Source of the DNA: Adineta ricciae
Lineage: Eukaryota; Rotifera; Eurotatoria; Adinetida; Adinetidae
Length of the DNA stretch: 64,000 bases
Assembly (NCBI GenBank): GCA_905250025.1
Contig: CAJNOJ010000006.1
Location: 806,001-870,000, forward strand
Reading direction: 5' to 3'
Shown: piece by piece, positions 11,121 to 22,200 of the stretch
Layout: the number at the start of each line of letters is the position of its first letter
Numbering within the stretch: the first letter of the stretch is position 1
The notes under the pieces: model-generated
What the model saw: the letters and a program-made list of their open reading frames with translations, nothing else
Database searches by the model: none
What the model was told of the DNA's origin: nothing
Made by a program: the position numbers and the translations under genes

Positions 11121-12862
11121 CTATTCTACATTCGATTGAACAATTCGTTCTTCGAACATTGATAAAATAAACATGATGAGAACACCTGATAAATAGCCAC
11201 AAGTCACACAAGTAAATCGTATCCAATCGAACCGATCGGTTTCGGGCATTAATGTAGGCCACTAGAAAACAACATAGTTCTTGTAAATTGAATCGATCAA
11301 AAGAAACTTACTAAATCAACTAGAGCAATATAAGCGAATGTGCCAGCAGTGATAGCAAATATCCATACACGAGCGGATTCATCTTGAGCAACACTGGCCC
11401 CAATAAAAAAGCCAATAATTGCCGTACAAGCCGAGATAAAATTGAACAAAAGTGCACGACGAAACGTAAAGCCTGATTCAATCAAAACCATGTATTCACC
11501 TACAAATCATACCAAAATATGAATCTCTTCAATACAAATGCATAGTCATTTTATCAGATCTAACCGAGCTCTGTCGGCAACTCATGACAAGCAATTGCCA
11601 CAGCTGTTGTCACTCCAAAAATAGTATTTTCAGCAAACGCTGCTCCAATGGCTAGACCATCGGCGACGTTATGAATGCCATCACCAATAATTATCATCCA
11701 GCCAGTGCCTTTTGAAGACATGATATAACTAAAATTGCGTCATTTTTCTACAATAAATCGTGTTTACTTTTCGTTTGCCGTTCGCCAGGTACAACAGTCA
11801 GGTTAGGTACTGTATTCGTAGAAATCACAGAATTATTACGCACCGAATGTGTCAACGTCTTGTTTGGAAGGACACTGGGTTCAGACAGCGATGATTCTTT
11901 ATTACCGAGATCGAATTCAGTCTACAAAGCAGCACAATAAACATGATTTTGTGTGATTGTATAGTTCTCTTTCTAAAATAGAGCAAGATTTGAATAGCTT
12001 ACTTCTTTATGCTGATGTCGATGGAGCATAAATGCATGAATGATAAGCTCGATGATGTAGAAGACGTATGCAGCTAAAACAAAAAATACAATTTTCATCG
12101 TTTGTAAGAACATTTTTCTACTTACTAAGTACAACGGCGGCCATCTGCCAGAGAAAAGGCGAGATGCGTATTTCGCTGCCATGTTGTTCAGATCTTGCCA
12201 GGCCATGTTCATGCAAATGTGATGATTTTCGATCACTTTGAATAATCTGACAAGGAGCAAGTCAATCATTATGAAATGAGAATTTCGTTTACATACAACA
12301 GGGAGCAATTCGAATGCGGCATCTGAGAAAAGTGTACCGACAGCAAGAGCAGTGAAGAAAGCATTGAAATATTTATAATACGGTTTTTTCATTAGTGGAA
12401 ATGCAAGAAAACCAGCTAACGAAAGAACACTGATGATAAAAACAGCTAAAAATCCATAACCATACCCTGCAAATTTCAAAAAACAAAAACATGGGGAGAA
12501 TACTTTCGCGTTAAATGTCAAGAATGTACTATGTGCTAAAGGCGGTGGTTTTCGAGATGATCGTGTTGATGTCAAACAAGTCTTGTTGGTAAGTTTTTGC
12601 ACAAATGACAGATGACATTCATTCACAAGTTCAACTTCAGTATAATTTACGTTTTGGGTGATAGAATTCGTGTTCACATCATTGAAAGATGCAATTCGAT
12701 AGATTGTTGATGAGGACCAACACTACACGGTATTATTTTCACAATAGATTCTACTAATATCTTTCGACTTAATACGCGACTTACATTATTTTGATTATTC
12801 GCAGCATTAACAATCGTCAGCGCTAATTGACAAAGTAAGAAAATTAGATTTCGTCTAAACAT
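11121..12862 (-). CDS. ZIP-family (SLC39, LIV-1-type) metal transporter, copy B
   Basis: Tandem paralogue of copy A, 419 aa in nine exons: 12862-12785, 12722-12530, 12466-12297, 12246-12126, 12073-12003, 11921-11768, 11708-11565, 11499-11312 and 11261-11121. It has a signal peptide ([20 protein letters not shown]) and an extra intron in the ectodomain compared with copy A. The loop after TM3 is His-rich (HRHQHKE). TM4 reads [15 protein letters not shown]5 reads [10 protein letters not shown]: the first His of HEXPHEXGD is kept, the second His is Thr and the final Asp is Glu. It is therefore the more conventional of the pair. An in-frame ATG 27 nt upstream (12889) is an alternative start, but the chosen one gives a clean signal peptide. 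Exon 2 begins after an in-frame TAG, which supports the acceptor used. Confidence 0.87.
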
Positions 12863-13418
12863 GTTGCCGTAAACAATCGACGAGCGCAATTGTATCGTTG
12901 CACTTCTTCACTTCTACCGTATAAGACAAAGGTTTTGATAGAAAAAAAAACAACTTGTACGTGATAGATCAAATACCATCGATCAAAGAACAATCATGAT
13001 CAAAAGACGCCGAAAAAACACAAGTGAACGATGATTGATTTCTTTCGCATTTTGTTAGTGTACTTTTTCATGACAATAGAAATCGAAGTAAACGAAAAGA
13101 AGACCTACAACATTGATATGTCAACAGAGTATTACATAGGAACACAAAGAACAGAATGCATCCTTGACATAATTAGCACGAAATATTGTTCTTTTGGCTG
13201 GATTACTGTTTTGACACTTACTGTTCGAAAACTATTCAAATCACAGTTCCTTGTCACTTTTTGTCATTCAATTGTACCGAATGAAAACATCCATAACGGT
13301 AACAAGCGCATGTTGAACTTTAGTATGTTTTATTCAGTGCAGTAGCAGAATCGATTGCAAATCGAGAATCACCAATTACAAATGTCTAGCAATTACGCCA
13401 GCAAGAAAAGGAACATAT
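12863..13418. other. Spacer between ZIP copy B and the quinone reductase gene
   Basis: About 550 nt. The only sizeable frame (13031-13345, + strand) has no recognisable motif and no splice support. It probably holds the ZIP copy B promoter and the 3' flank of the reductase gene. Confidence 0.45.
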
Positions 13419-14801
13419 TTAAATTGTCAGTGTCAATCGTCCGCACGTTCCTGTGTTTTGCATAATATCAATATGAGCTTGGGAAGCTTCTTCTAATGGA
13501 TAGAGTTTGCCTAAAAGTGGCTTGATATAACCATGTTTAAGACCGTTTTGCAGAAAAGCATTGACCATTTGAAATTCATCCTTAGCAATGAGAGAAACAC
13601 AACTTGTTATCAGGATATAGTGTGCAATCTTACTTCACTTGAACTGTATAGAGTAACACCATGAACACTTGTTTCCTTGGTCATTAGCAGTCGAGGATTA
13701 ATGTCGATTGTACCACGGTTACCGACGACAACTACTCGGCCAACTTTTGCTTTCAGTATTTGTAAATCATTGTTCAAATTCACATTCGCTAACATTTCAA
13801 TGATCAAGTCAACTCCTTCACCATTGTTCGAAGTTTTCTATAGAAAAATCAATCATTTGACGAACAGATTCAGTGATTCGACAGTGTCTTACGGCTATAT
13901 CTTCAAAATAGCCTTCTTGCTTGTGGTTAAAAACGAGATCAGCACCTTGGTTATGAATCGCTTGTAATCCTTGTTCTGTTGAAGCAGTACCAATTACACG
14001 TAAACCAAGTGCTTTAGCCAATTGTACGGCGGCGATGCCAACCTACTTGTAAGAAAATATATCTCGTTCGAATGCATGAACTCGTTATGTTTACTTACGC
14101 CTCCACTAGCTCCATGAATCAAAACAGTTTCATTTGGTTTCGCATGACCTCTACAATATTGACAGGTGTCAATGATGATGATAAAGTAATTCGTTATATA
14201 TCAATTGTTACTTGATTACTAGCGCACGATACGCAGTAAAATAAGGCGCACCGAGAGCAGAACCTTCTTCGAATGAAATATTGATGGGTAAAGGAAAGAC
14301 AAAGTCCGTATGAGCGACACAGTATTCCGCATAGGTGCCAGTTACAGTCTTTGCAGTAAAAACTCGATCACCAACCTAAATAAAACTGGATTATGTTAGA
14401 AAAAGTGCAGTTATATATAGAACGCTAATTACTTTATATTTTGAAACTGCATCACCAACTCGTTCGACAATACCGGCAGCATCACCGCCAGGTACGTAGG
14501 GCAAAGCTGGCGAACGTGTGTAAGTTCCCGATCGGATATACGTATCGACTGGGTTGACGCCCGCAGCATGTACTCGGATTAAGATCTAATTAGAATTTGT
14601 AAAATATCTGAAAGTTTCTGAGTTTTCGATTTAGCATACTTCATGGGATTTTATATTAGGAATAACTGCATTTTGGACTAGTTTAAGTACACTAGCATCA
14701 CCTACAAACAGAAGATTTAGTCCGGATTTGAATGAATTATGTTAAAATATCGACAATTTACCGAATTCTTTTACCAGAATTGCACGCATCACACCCGCCA
14801 T
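13419..14801 (-). CDS. CRYZ: Zeta-crystallin-like NADPH:quinone oxidoreductase
   Basis: Cytosolic medium-chain dehydrogenase/reductase that reduces quinones with NADPH; 328 aa, the family's usual length. Eight in-phase exons: 14801-14762, 14701-14640, 14585-14433, 14375-14212, 14150-14099, 14042-13893, 13837-13634 and 13580-13419. The N-terminal GroES-like part has the MDR motif [15 protein letters not shown]. The cofactor fold shows the family's [15 protein letters not shown], with an intron inside it. The segment [15 protein letters not shown] followed by [11 protein letters not shown] is almost diagnostic for zeta-crystallin. There are no zinc-binding Cys clusters, as expected for quinone reductases. 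No signal peptide is seen. Confidence 0.93.
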
Positions 14802-16039
14802 GAGTAACAAAAATAAAATTCAGCAAATTATGTGACACAAATACGTTGCATCTATTCGTATTTATATTTTGCAGCGTCATATTCATCAAAGGATTTGATA
14901 GTGAAGAAGACCAATACAAAACCTTGGAGTAATATTAGAGTGTGTCGCTCCACTGCGGATCAACTTCAAAAAACACTTCTACAACCTAAATTTCTCGCTG
15001 ATCAATATGGAAGTGTTCCTTGTATGAGTGTTAATTATGAAAAAATGAATGCCCTATTCAGACGTACCACTCCGAAACATTAAATCTGAACTACGAAATC
15101 GTACCTATCACTTTAGAAACTATTCTTTACTTGTCGTTCTACAAGACGTTTACGTACTGTTTTTTATTCTAGGTCGCGTATTAGCTGTTGACAAAGAAAA
15201 TATTGTACAGACACTGCTCTGTTTGATCCGAACGCGTGATTCAAAGTGGTACTGATAGTGTGTCAACTGTTTTCCGTGTATCGACATCGATATATTTAAA
15301 TAAAGCAAGTAAAGCAATGAAACCTGTGCGAGTTTGTTATTTTAATTATCAATTGTGTGCTTGTTCAGATTGTTATCAGCAGATGGCTCTAGTTCTGGTA
15401 TTGTCAGGTGGAAAACAAGGCTTCGACGCCCACCTGCATTTAAATCTGTCTTTTCATCGGTAACTTACTTGGTTCATATTTTTTAAATTGTATCATGGTA
15501 CAACTTTGCTGTAAATATTAGCTTTAAACTTCGAGTGGAATTAGTCGCTAGTCGATCAAGAATATATGTTAATGTATATCGTAAAAGAGAGACTTTCTGT
15601 GTCGATATTGAGTCACTCTAATTCACCATATAAATAAGGTCACTTGGAATGCTTAATTCATCAAGTTCTGTTTCATTTGTAATACCGAGAAATAGCGAAG
15701 AAGCGTTCGAACTAATCACTCCATTGAAATATGTTCTGTTATTAGTATTTGCTACACGATATTGACAATGAAATAGAAGTCAATGATGCTTTTCTTCTAT
15801 TTTCAGCGTAGCAGACTTATTTTTCTTACTAAGTATTTGCTTATGAGCCAACTTGTGAAAGAATTAGAATCTTATGAAGTATTTCGCATGAAAAAGTCAT
15901 TATCAAAAAGTAAGCAACTAGAAATATCTTAGAAAATAAAGTAAGTAGCCAAAAAATATCTCTTAATAAAACGTCTCAATTCATAATGGATGCTTTATGA
16001 AGAATATCTATGTATGGTCAAGGATATATACGCACACAA
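14802..16039. other. Intergenic region, partly coding-like
   Basis: The first 660 nt include coding-like but frame-broken sequence (see the pseudogene entry). The remainder (about 15464-16039) is AT-rich without a supported gene; it is the 3' flank of the Cys-cluster membrane protein gene. Confidence 0.4.
14875..15463 (+). pseudogene. Coding-like fragment, frames broken; possible decayed gene
   Basis: After an acceptor-like polypyrimidine-AG (tatattttgcag, ending at 14874), two overlapping frames look protein-like: 14832-15083 (contains STADQLQKTLLQPKFLADQY) and 15049-15255 (contains VPLRNIKSELRNRTYHF, then LAVDKENIVQTLL). A GT...AG pair starting at GTGTTCC and ending at CTATTCAG could join the first two, and another acceptor (tttttattctag) precedes the third. 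I could not build a full gene, and further frames at 15236-15463 do not continue it cleanly. The family is unknown. It may be a degraded gene, a rapidly evolving real gene, or chance. Confidence 0.2.
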
Positions 16040-16895
16040 TTATCGACGAAAATGTCGCATGAATAAATGCATAAATAAAGCAAGAGCTGCAATGGTGTAG
16101 AAGATTCTTGACACCGTTTGTGTTGCACGACTCATATCTTGTTGAATGTCATCTGGAACGTTTCCACCGCAACAGAACGGTTCGTAATCTGTTTCCTCGC
16201 AACATTGTGTATCACCATTTTCTGAACTACATTGTATTTCTGCTGAAGTGTTGTCAATCGATGTACAATAGTAGTAGGTCACTGAACCTGACGCCGGAGT
16301 TGTGAAGCGAGACGATGATGAATAGCGTCGACTAGTGTATCGGCTAGCTAGGACAAGAAAGGCGAGCCGAGATCGACTCCAAAGTGAACCAGTCGGACGG
16401 TTGTATCTTACGCCAGTACGTGTGTTGTAATAGTTTACTGAAGAGGAAGATGACGATGAGGCAGAGACACGACTTCCACTGCTACCGCTCGTGCGACTTC
16501 CACTACTGGAACGACTACCACTGCTGATGCGACTGCCGCCACGACTGACACTTCCAAAACGAACGGCTGCTTTGCGTGGCTGTTTGTCCGGTTGAATATT
16601 CTCTCCTACAACTAATCGCAAAATAGTCATACAGTTTATATTAGAATGAATTGAATAAATCTCAAAGTTATGATGGATACTTACGATTATTATCAGTAGC
16701 TGATTGAACTTTTTCGATGAGAGATAATTCTTGGCAAATTACTTTCCACTGTTCATCCTCTTGAACGTCGATGGTATTATTATTATTCAATTCATCACAA
16801 ATTAATCGGTTCAATTTATTCGCGTCCAAGGCGGCTGAATAGCTCCTATTGATTGTCAGTGTTATCACGAGAATAATCGTTAACTTGACATACAT
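16040..16895 (-). CDS. Small secreted-type membrane protein with Cys cluster
   Basis: No family recognised; 258 aa if two exons are used (16895-16685 and 16605-16040). Signal peptide: MYVKLTIILVITLTINRSYSA. The mature N-terminal part (aa ~25-75) is acidic with two Cys. A Gly/Ser/Arg-rich linker follows (aa ~80-130). Near the C-terminus six Cys occur as C..C..CC..CC (CSSENGDTQCC, EPFCCGG), then one hydrophobic segment (IFYTIAALALFMHLFM) and a basic tail RHFRR. Cys cluster, TM and basic tail recall Shisa/VOPP1-type small adaptors only in general layout. An optional intron (donor GTACTGG, acceptor TGTCCTAG, ~72 nt, in phase) could remove part of the linker, so the isoform is uncertain. Confidence 0.6.
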
Positions 16896-17598
16896 TTCTA
16901 ATAAAAAAGCGTTTGGAGATCTATATAGTACAATACAAATCGTTTCTTTTCTACTCGAAAAAAACATTTTACTTGCTTCCTTGCTCTTTTCTTCTCTTTC
17001 TATGACGTTCGTAATAAAAATCTCTCCCGTATCAACCATTAAGACAGAGTATGAGTAAATACTGACACATGATAACCTAAGCATATGTACGTCATCATAA
17101 TTTCTTTTTACTTGCTCAATAACACGTTGTTTGTCAATATTTGTCACATGTTGACGTTCAAATTGGAAGCTTTTTGAACAGATATCACGATATTTCTATG
17201 AGATGATTCATCTAATCAAAGAAAGGCACGAGTAGCATAGTAATTTTTATCATTCTATGACTAACTCATGAAAGATTTATCTAGTAGTTGCTATTTGAAA
17301 TCAACACTTAGCAAAACAAGACTATCAGCATAACCTTATGATTAGCATATCATAGGTTACTTGTTCAAATAACATAAAACCTTTTCTTATAATCGTATAC
17401 ATACGTATATCTCGAAGCAAAGTATTTGATATGTTGCTACAGAAAAATCTTCATATTCATATACATTTGTCTTCATAGAAAGACAATCTGTTTCAATTAT
17501 GTGACCACTATACTTATGATATAGCAAAGGAAAAAACCTTTAGTTAATCGTGATGATGTTTCATTTAAATTATATCATTCTTATCTTATCTTCTCGCG
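16896..17598. other. Divergent spacer between two secreted-protein genes
   Basis: About 0.7 kb upstream of both the Cys-cluster protein (-) and the DsbA-like protein (+), so it holds both promoters. AT-rich; no supported ORF. Confidence 0.45.
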
Positions 17599-17607
17599 TA
17601 TATAAAG
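17599..17607 (+). promoter_or_regulatory. Candidate TATA box for the DsbA-like gene
   Basis: The sequence tatataaag lies 66-74 nt upstream of the ATG at 17673, a plausible distance for a short 5' UTR. Seen by motif only; no initiator was assigned. Confidence 0.4.
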
Positions 17608-17672
17608 AGAATAAGTGTGACAAAGAAGACATTTTTGGTATATTCTGCAGAACAGTATTCTCAATTAAAAAT

Positions 17673-18520
17673 ATGCAATTTATCAAAACTTTCGCTCTAC
17701 TAGCTGTGATCTATGCTGGTATGATTTCGGCCCAAGTGCCTATTCCATCGCGTCCAGATGGATACGGAGTTGGCGGTCCAGCTGATGCTCATGTGGTTGT
17801 GGAGATGTTTCTCGATCCGCTGTGTCCAGGTTGTAAGGCAGCATGGCCTACTCTTTTACAAGTAATTCAAGCTTATGGTACAAGAATTCATGTTCGCATT
17901 CATACGTTCCCACTTCCATATCATACAAATTCGTTTGTTGCCTCACAAGGCTTACACGTTGTTGCCAATGCAACCAGTCGAAACCTTGATTCCATCTTCC
18001 GGTACGCTACTAAAATCTTCGAAAACCAACAGATGTGGTACAATGATGCAACCAAATCAATGACCATGCCAGACGTCATCAATTCACTCGCTGCATTCGT
18101 CGATAAGACTGGTCTAGTTCCAAAAGATAAGTTTCTCAATGGAATGAACAGCGCTGACATCAACGACAAAACACGTATCTCATGGAAATACGCTTGTTCG
18201 CGAGGTAGTACGGTTTAGATTTTGCTAACTAAACTCTCGTCGTTTAATTTCTAGGTGTCGTTGGAACTCCATCATTCTTCATCAACGGTGTTATGACCGG
18301 TGCAAGTTCCGCGTGGTCACTTGCCGATTGGAAATCTGTCATTGATCCAATTTTAGCATCGAACGAACAGATCTCATCACCAGTGAAAGACTGTCCACCA
18401 GGACAAAAGTCGTGCACGTATGCTCCACATAAAGTTCAATGCTGTCTCGATGGCGAAAGTTGCATTCCAAACGTCGGTTGCCGTTGTTTCAACTCGAAAA
18501 ATGGCAACAAATGTGCGTGA
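17673..18520 (+). CDS. Secreted DsbA-like thioredoxin-fold protein with Cys-rich tail
   Basis: Likely a secretory-pathway or extracellular thiol-disulfide protein; 265 aa. Two exons, 17673-18204 and 18255-18520, joined in phase by a 50-nt intron. Signal peptide MQFIKTFALLAVIYAGMISA. The thioredoxin-like domain (DSBA/Thioredoxin_4 type) has the redox motif CPGC at aa 51-54 (FLDPLCPGCKAAWP) and the cis-proline in VGTPSFFINGV (Pro183), restored by the splice. The C-terminal ~45 residues carry eight Cys (DCPPGQKSC...CC...C...GCRC...KC) in a small disulfide-knot-like tail that is not part of DsbA folds. A TATA-like element lies upstream and AATAAA at 18546. The ATG at 17673 is chosen for the signal peptide. 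Confidence 0.8.
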
Positions 18521-19250
18521 ATCTGTTAAGTTTTCGAATCCATTCAATAAAAAGTGCAATACGCAATAACAGAATTCCATCATTTTCCGTTTCCTAGTTA
18601 GGTAATCAACTCGCTTAAGAAAAACGAGTCAACTACGTTGATTACACATTATTCAGAAAGAGTGATTAACATCGAAGAAGAAAAGTAATAACGTAACAAT
18701 ACTTACATAAGATTTCCATTCATTTTTTAAATGATTCTAACAACTAATGGAAAAGAACCATTTCCATTGATGCGTAATTCTTTCTCCGTAGAGAAAAGGA
18801 AATGATTTTTAATCATGATACATCACCGGACATTACAAATTTCAGTTAAGTAATCAAACGAATATTTCCCCGGGAGACATCTTCACCCAACGAGACAGAG
18901 AGAGAATGGGATGATAGCAATCAAAATTTACTGAATCCTTTGTTGTACATTCGAACATTGAAAATATCCGGTTGATTTATGTTTTATTGTCACAGTTATA
19001 AGAAATATTTTCAATAGTCTCTTCACGCCTTCGAAATGTCACTTGTGTTGTACAACAAAGAAAAGATCTGAACGACAGCTAGAACTTGTAAAAAGAAACG
19101 AAAATCAAATACAAACATCGAACGAAAAAAATAGCTCACTAACCTAAATCAATCGTACGGGTACAAAAAAAGAAGAAGAAGGAGAGAAATGAAACAAGAA
19201 CCAAATGACTAGATCTGAAAGAAGAAAACAAAACAACTTCGATTTTCTTT
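18521..19250. other. Convergent 3' spacer with poly(A) signal
   Basis: Lies between the 3' ends of the DsbA-like gene (+) and Robo (-). Contains AATAAA at 18546-18551, 26 nt past the DsbA-like stop. The rest is AT-rich and holds no supported gene. Confidence 0.5.
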
Positions 19251-22200
19251 TTATACAGTTGGCATTAGAAAAGTAGGTCGTCGCTCTTGATCAATCAACG
19301 ATGACTGATTGGATGGTGATGGATTCGGCTGTTGTTCGGAATCCGAAAATAATGAACCTTCACTACTGGAACGGCTATGTTCATTGAGAATTTTTCTTTG
19401 TTCATTTTGATTCGTGGACGAGGAAGAAACACTGTCACGATTGCTAGCATCTGTCGAACTAGCCCAAGAAGTGGTCATTGTTTCTAAAAAAGCGGAGCAC
19501 GTAAGAAATGTCCTGTTTTGAAATGAAAACTCATACCTCCACCCAAGGAATTGATCATCATTGGATTCGATGGTTGAGGCGGAGGTGGAATAAGAGGTGG
19601 TGGGGCATATTGTGATTGACGTTTTACTCTTTTAAACAAAAGAACAGAGATATAACATCGCATTTGTAAGTGGATTAGTGAAGATCAACTTACAGTGGCG
19701 AACTGTTCATCGTTGTTTCCATCGGCCAACGAACTTCACTGTTCGTTCGTAGTTGCTGTTGATTAGGATGTTTGTGTCGTGTTGATGTGCGTATTGATGA
19801 TGGCGTATGAGGATGTGATTGTGACGTGCAGTGAACACAATAATGATGATGATGATATGGAGTATGTGGCTGAGAGCGATATTGAAATGACGATGGCGGA
19901 TGATCAAGCCATGGTGGTTGGTAATGCACTTGTGCTATTGGTTCTTGATCTAATACTGTATGATGAGATGGTAATGCTGGTGAACGTACTGATTCGGACT
20001 AGAAACATTAATCACGAAATGCCATTCAAACTATTGTGAGTATAATCGGTACTTACATAAGTTGGTAATAACGTAGATACTGTTTGCGGTGATGAATGAT
20101 TGTGTTGAAATATGCCTGTCGTTGCATATGGATTTAACTGTTGTTGTTGTTGTTGTTGCTGCTGCTGCTGCTGCTGTTTCGATTGTTGTAAGAGTGAATT
20201 GATCGGATTTTTATGTATATTCATTAAGTGAGGTTCATGATCATTTTGACTACTGGCGGATGCTGTAGTTGTTGTACAGCATTGAAGACGTATTCCACTG
20301 CCCAGTGTGTCAGCCCATAGTGCTGCAACTGATGATTGTGGAGGTGGCGTGTCTTTAATTAAATCGTAACGTGTACCATTACTCAATGTTTTATGTATAG
20401 GCATTTCAACAAATTGATTCGATGATGACGACGAGGACGAAGATGAATTTGAACCACCAAACTTTAATCCATGACGACGTTGACGTAGTATATAATGAAA
20501 ACACAACCAAAGGGTATACAACAGAGCACAAGTAAACAGAACACTAGATATAATAAGGATTGGTAGAAACCTGAAAAAAAAATGAGGAGAATCAAATAGA
20601 CGAAATCATTTCTGGATGAACAATGTATTACCATGGTTGAGATATTGCTTCACGAAAGCGACGTTTCAAATTGTATCGATTCAAATTACGATTGAGTTTG
20701 AGATAATCTTCATCTAAAACATATCGATACACCGTAACGATCTGTTGATATTATTCTTTTTTTAATCAGTCTTACTCATCGTAACACATATTGGTTGCGA
20801 ATAAGGCCCATAACCAAGAGCTGTACGTGCAGCCACACTGATACAGTATTGCATATCTTCAATGAGACTTTTTATATGTAGACCTTTTGCATCGGCACTG
20901 ATGTTCAATAGACGTATGGAACTTGATTCATTTGCACCTAAACAATTCACTTTATAAGCCATGATTCGACCATTTTGTTCGGTGTCTTTCGGTGGATTCC
21001 ATCGAATCGAAAGACTCGTTCTCGATGTTAACTCGACTTGTACGTCGATAGGCGATGATGATGGGATACTCTCTAATGTTCGCACAATCATCGTATTACT
21101 TGGCCGGCTAATTGTATTTGTTACACTATTTATTCCAAGTACACGAATTGTATAATCTGTATTTGGACGCAGATTAGTAATTGTATATGTTGTTACATTA
21201 TATTTATTAACAAGTGTTTCGATACGTTCGCTGATATCTTTCTCAGTTCGAACGGAAATTGAATATCGGTCAACAAGATAATTTGATTGAAGAATATTCC
21301 ATTGTATTGTCACACTAGTCTCTTGAATATTAATCGGATCGAGTAAACGAATGAAGTCGTCGTTTAATTGTTGTTCATGACGAGTTTCAATCAATTCCGA
21401 CAGTAATGATGGCTGTCCATAACCGAATGAATTTCGTGCACGTATCAGAAATTGATATGCCGAATCCATTTTTAAATTATGTATTACTTGACGAGAGTTC
21501 TTATTCGTTGTATAGATCCGTTTCCACTCGAGCGTTTTCTCATCATTGTTCAAATTGAAATATTCAATTAAATAACCTTGAACATCATTCGATGGATAAT
21601 TCCATGCTAATTCAATCGAATTACTATTAATCGCAATTGCCAATGGCTGCGTTGGTGATTGGGGTAGATCTTTTCGCTCAACACGTTGAAAGATCGTATT
21701 CGAACGTGGATCTTCCACATTCAAATACGCACTCCAACTAGTCTCATCATTATTGAGATTAACTACAATGCATTTGTACGTACCAATATCATTCCTAAAA
21801 TGATCAAATTAATGACTATTAGCTATCAGTGACAGACAATTATGAATGACTCGTCATCGAATATCCTTGAGACATGTCTAGTATGCTAATGAGTAATATA
21901 TCGAAGAATCAAACAAAATTAGTCTCGATGAAAAGGTCAGAGAAAGTGTAACTGAAATCTGTACGACGGCTTCCACTGAATCTCTCGGGTATTCATCTTA
22001 TTTGAATAGATCATAAGGAAATATATGCAGATGCATATATATACATACTTCTCAGCCAGTCGAATAATTAAATCGGAGTTTGATTCGATTTTATACTTTT
22101 CAGTATTTTCGATTTTAATTGATTTATGTGACCGGCCGGTTGGTATAAACCACCATTGAGCTTTTTGATTGTCCTTGGTTTGACATGGAAATGTCACTTC

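Noticed and set aside
16861..17147. Longer N-terminal extension of the Cys-cluster protein frame (to 17147)
   Set aside because: The internal ATG at 16895 starts a clean signal peptide; the upstream extension would bury it.
20742..20775. A 34-nt intron in Robo (GTAAGA...ATCAACAG) just before the TM exon
   Set aside because: Its phase does not fit: the joined frame hits a stop. Using the later acceptor (gatatgttttag) gives a 62-nt intron, correct phase and an open frame into the TM.
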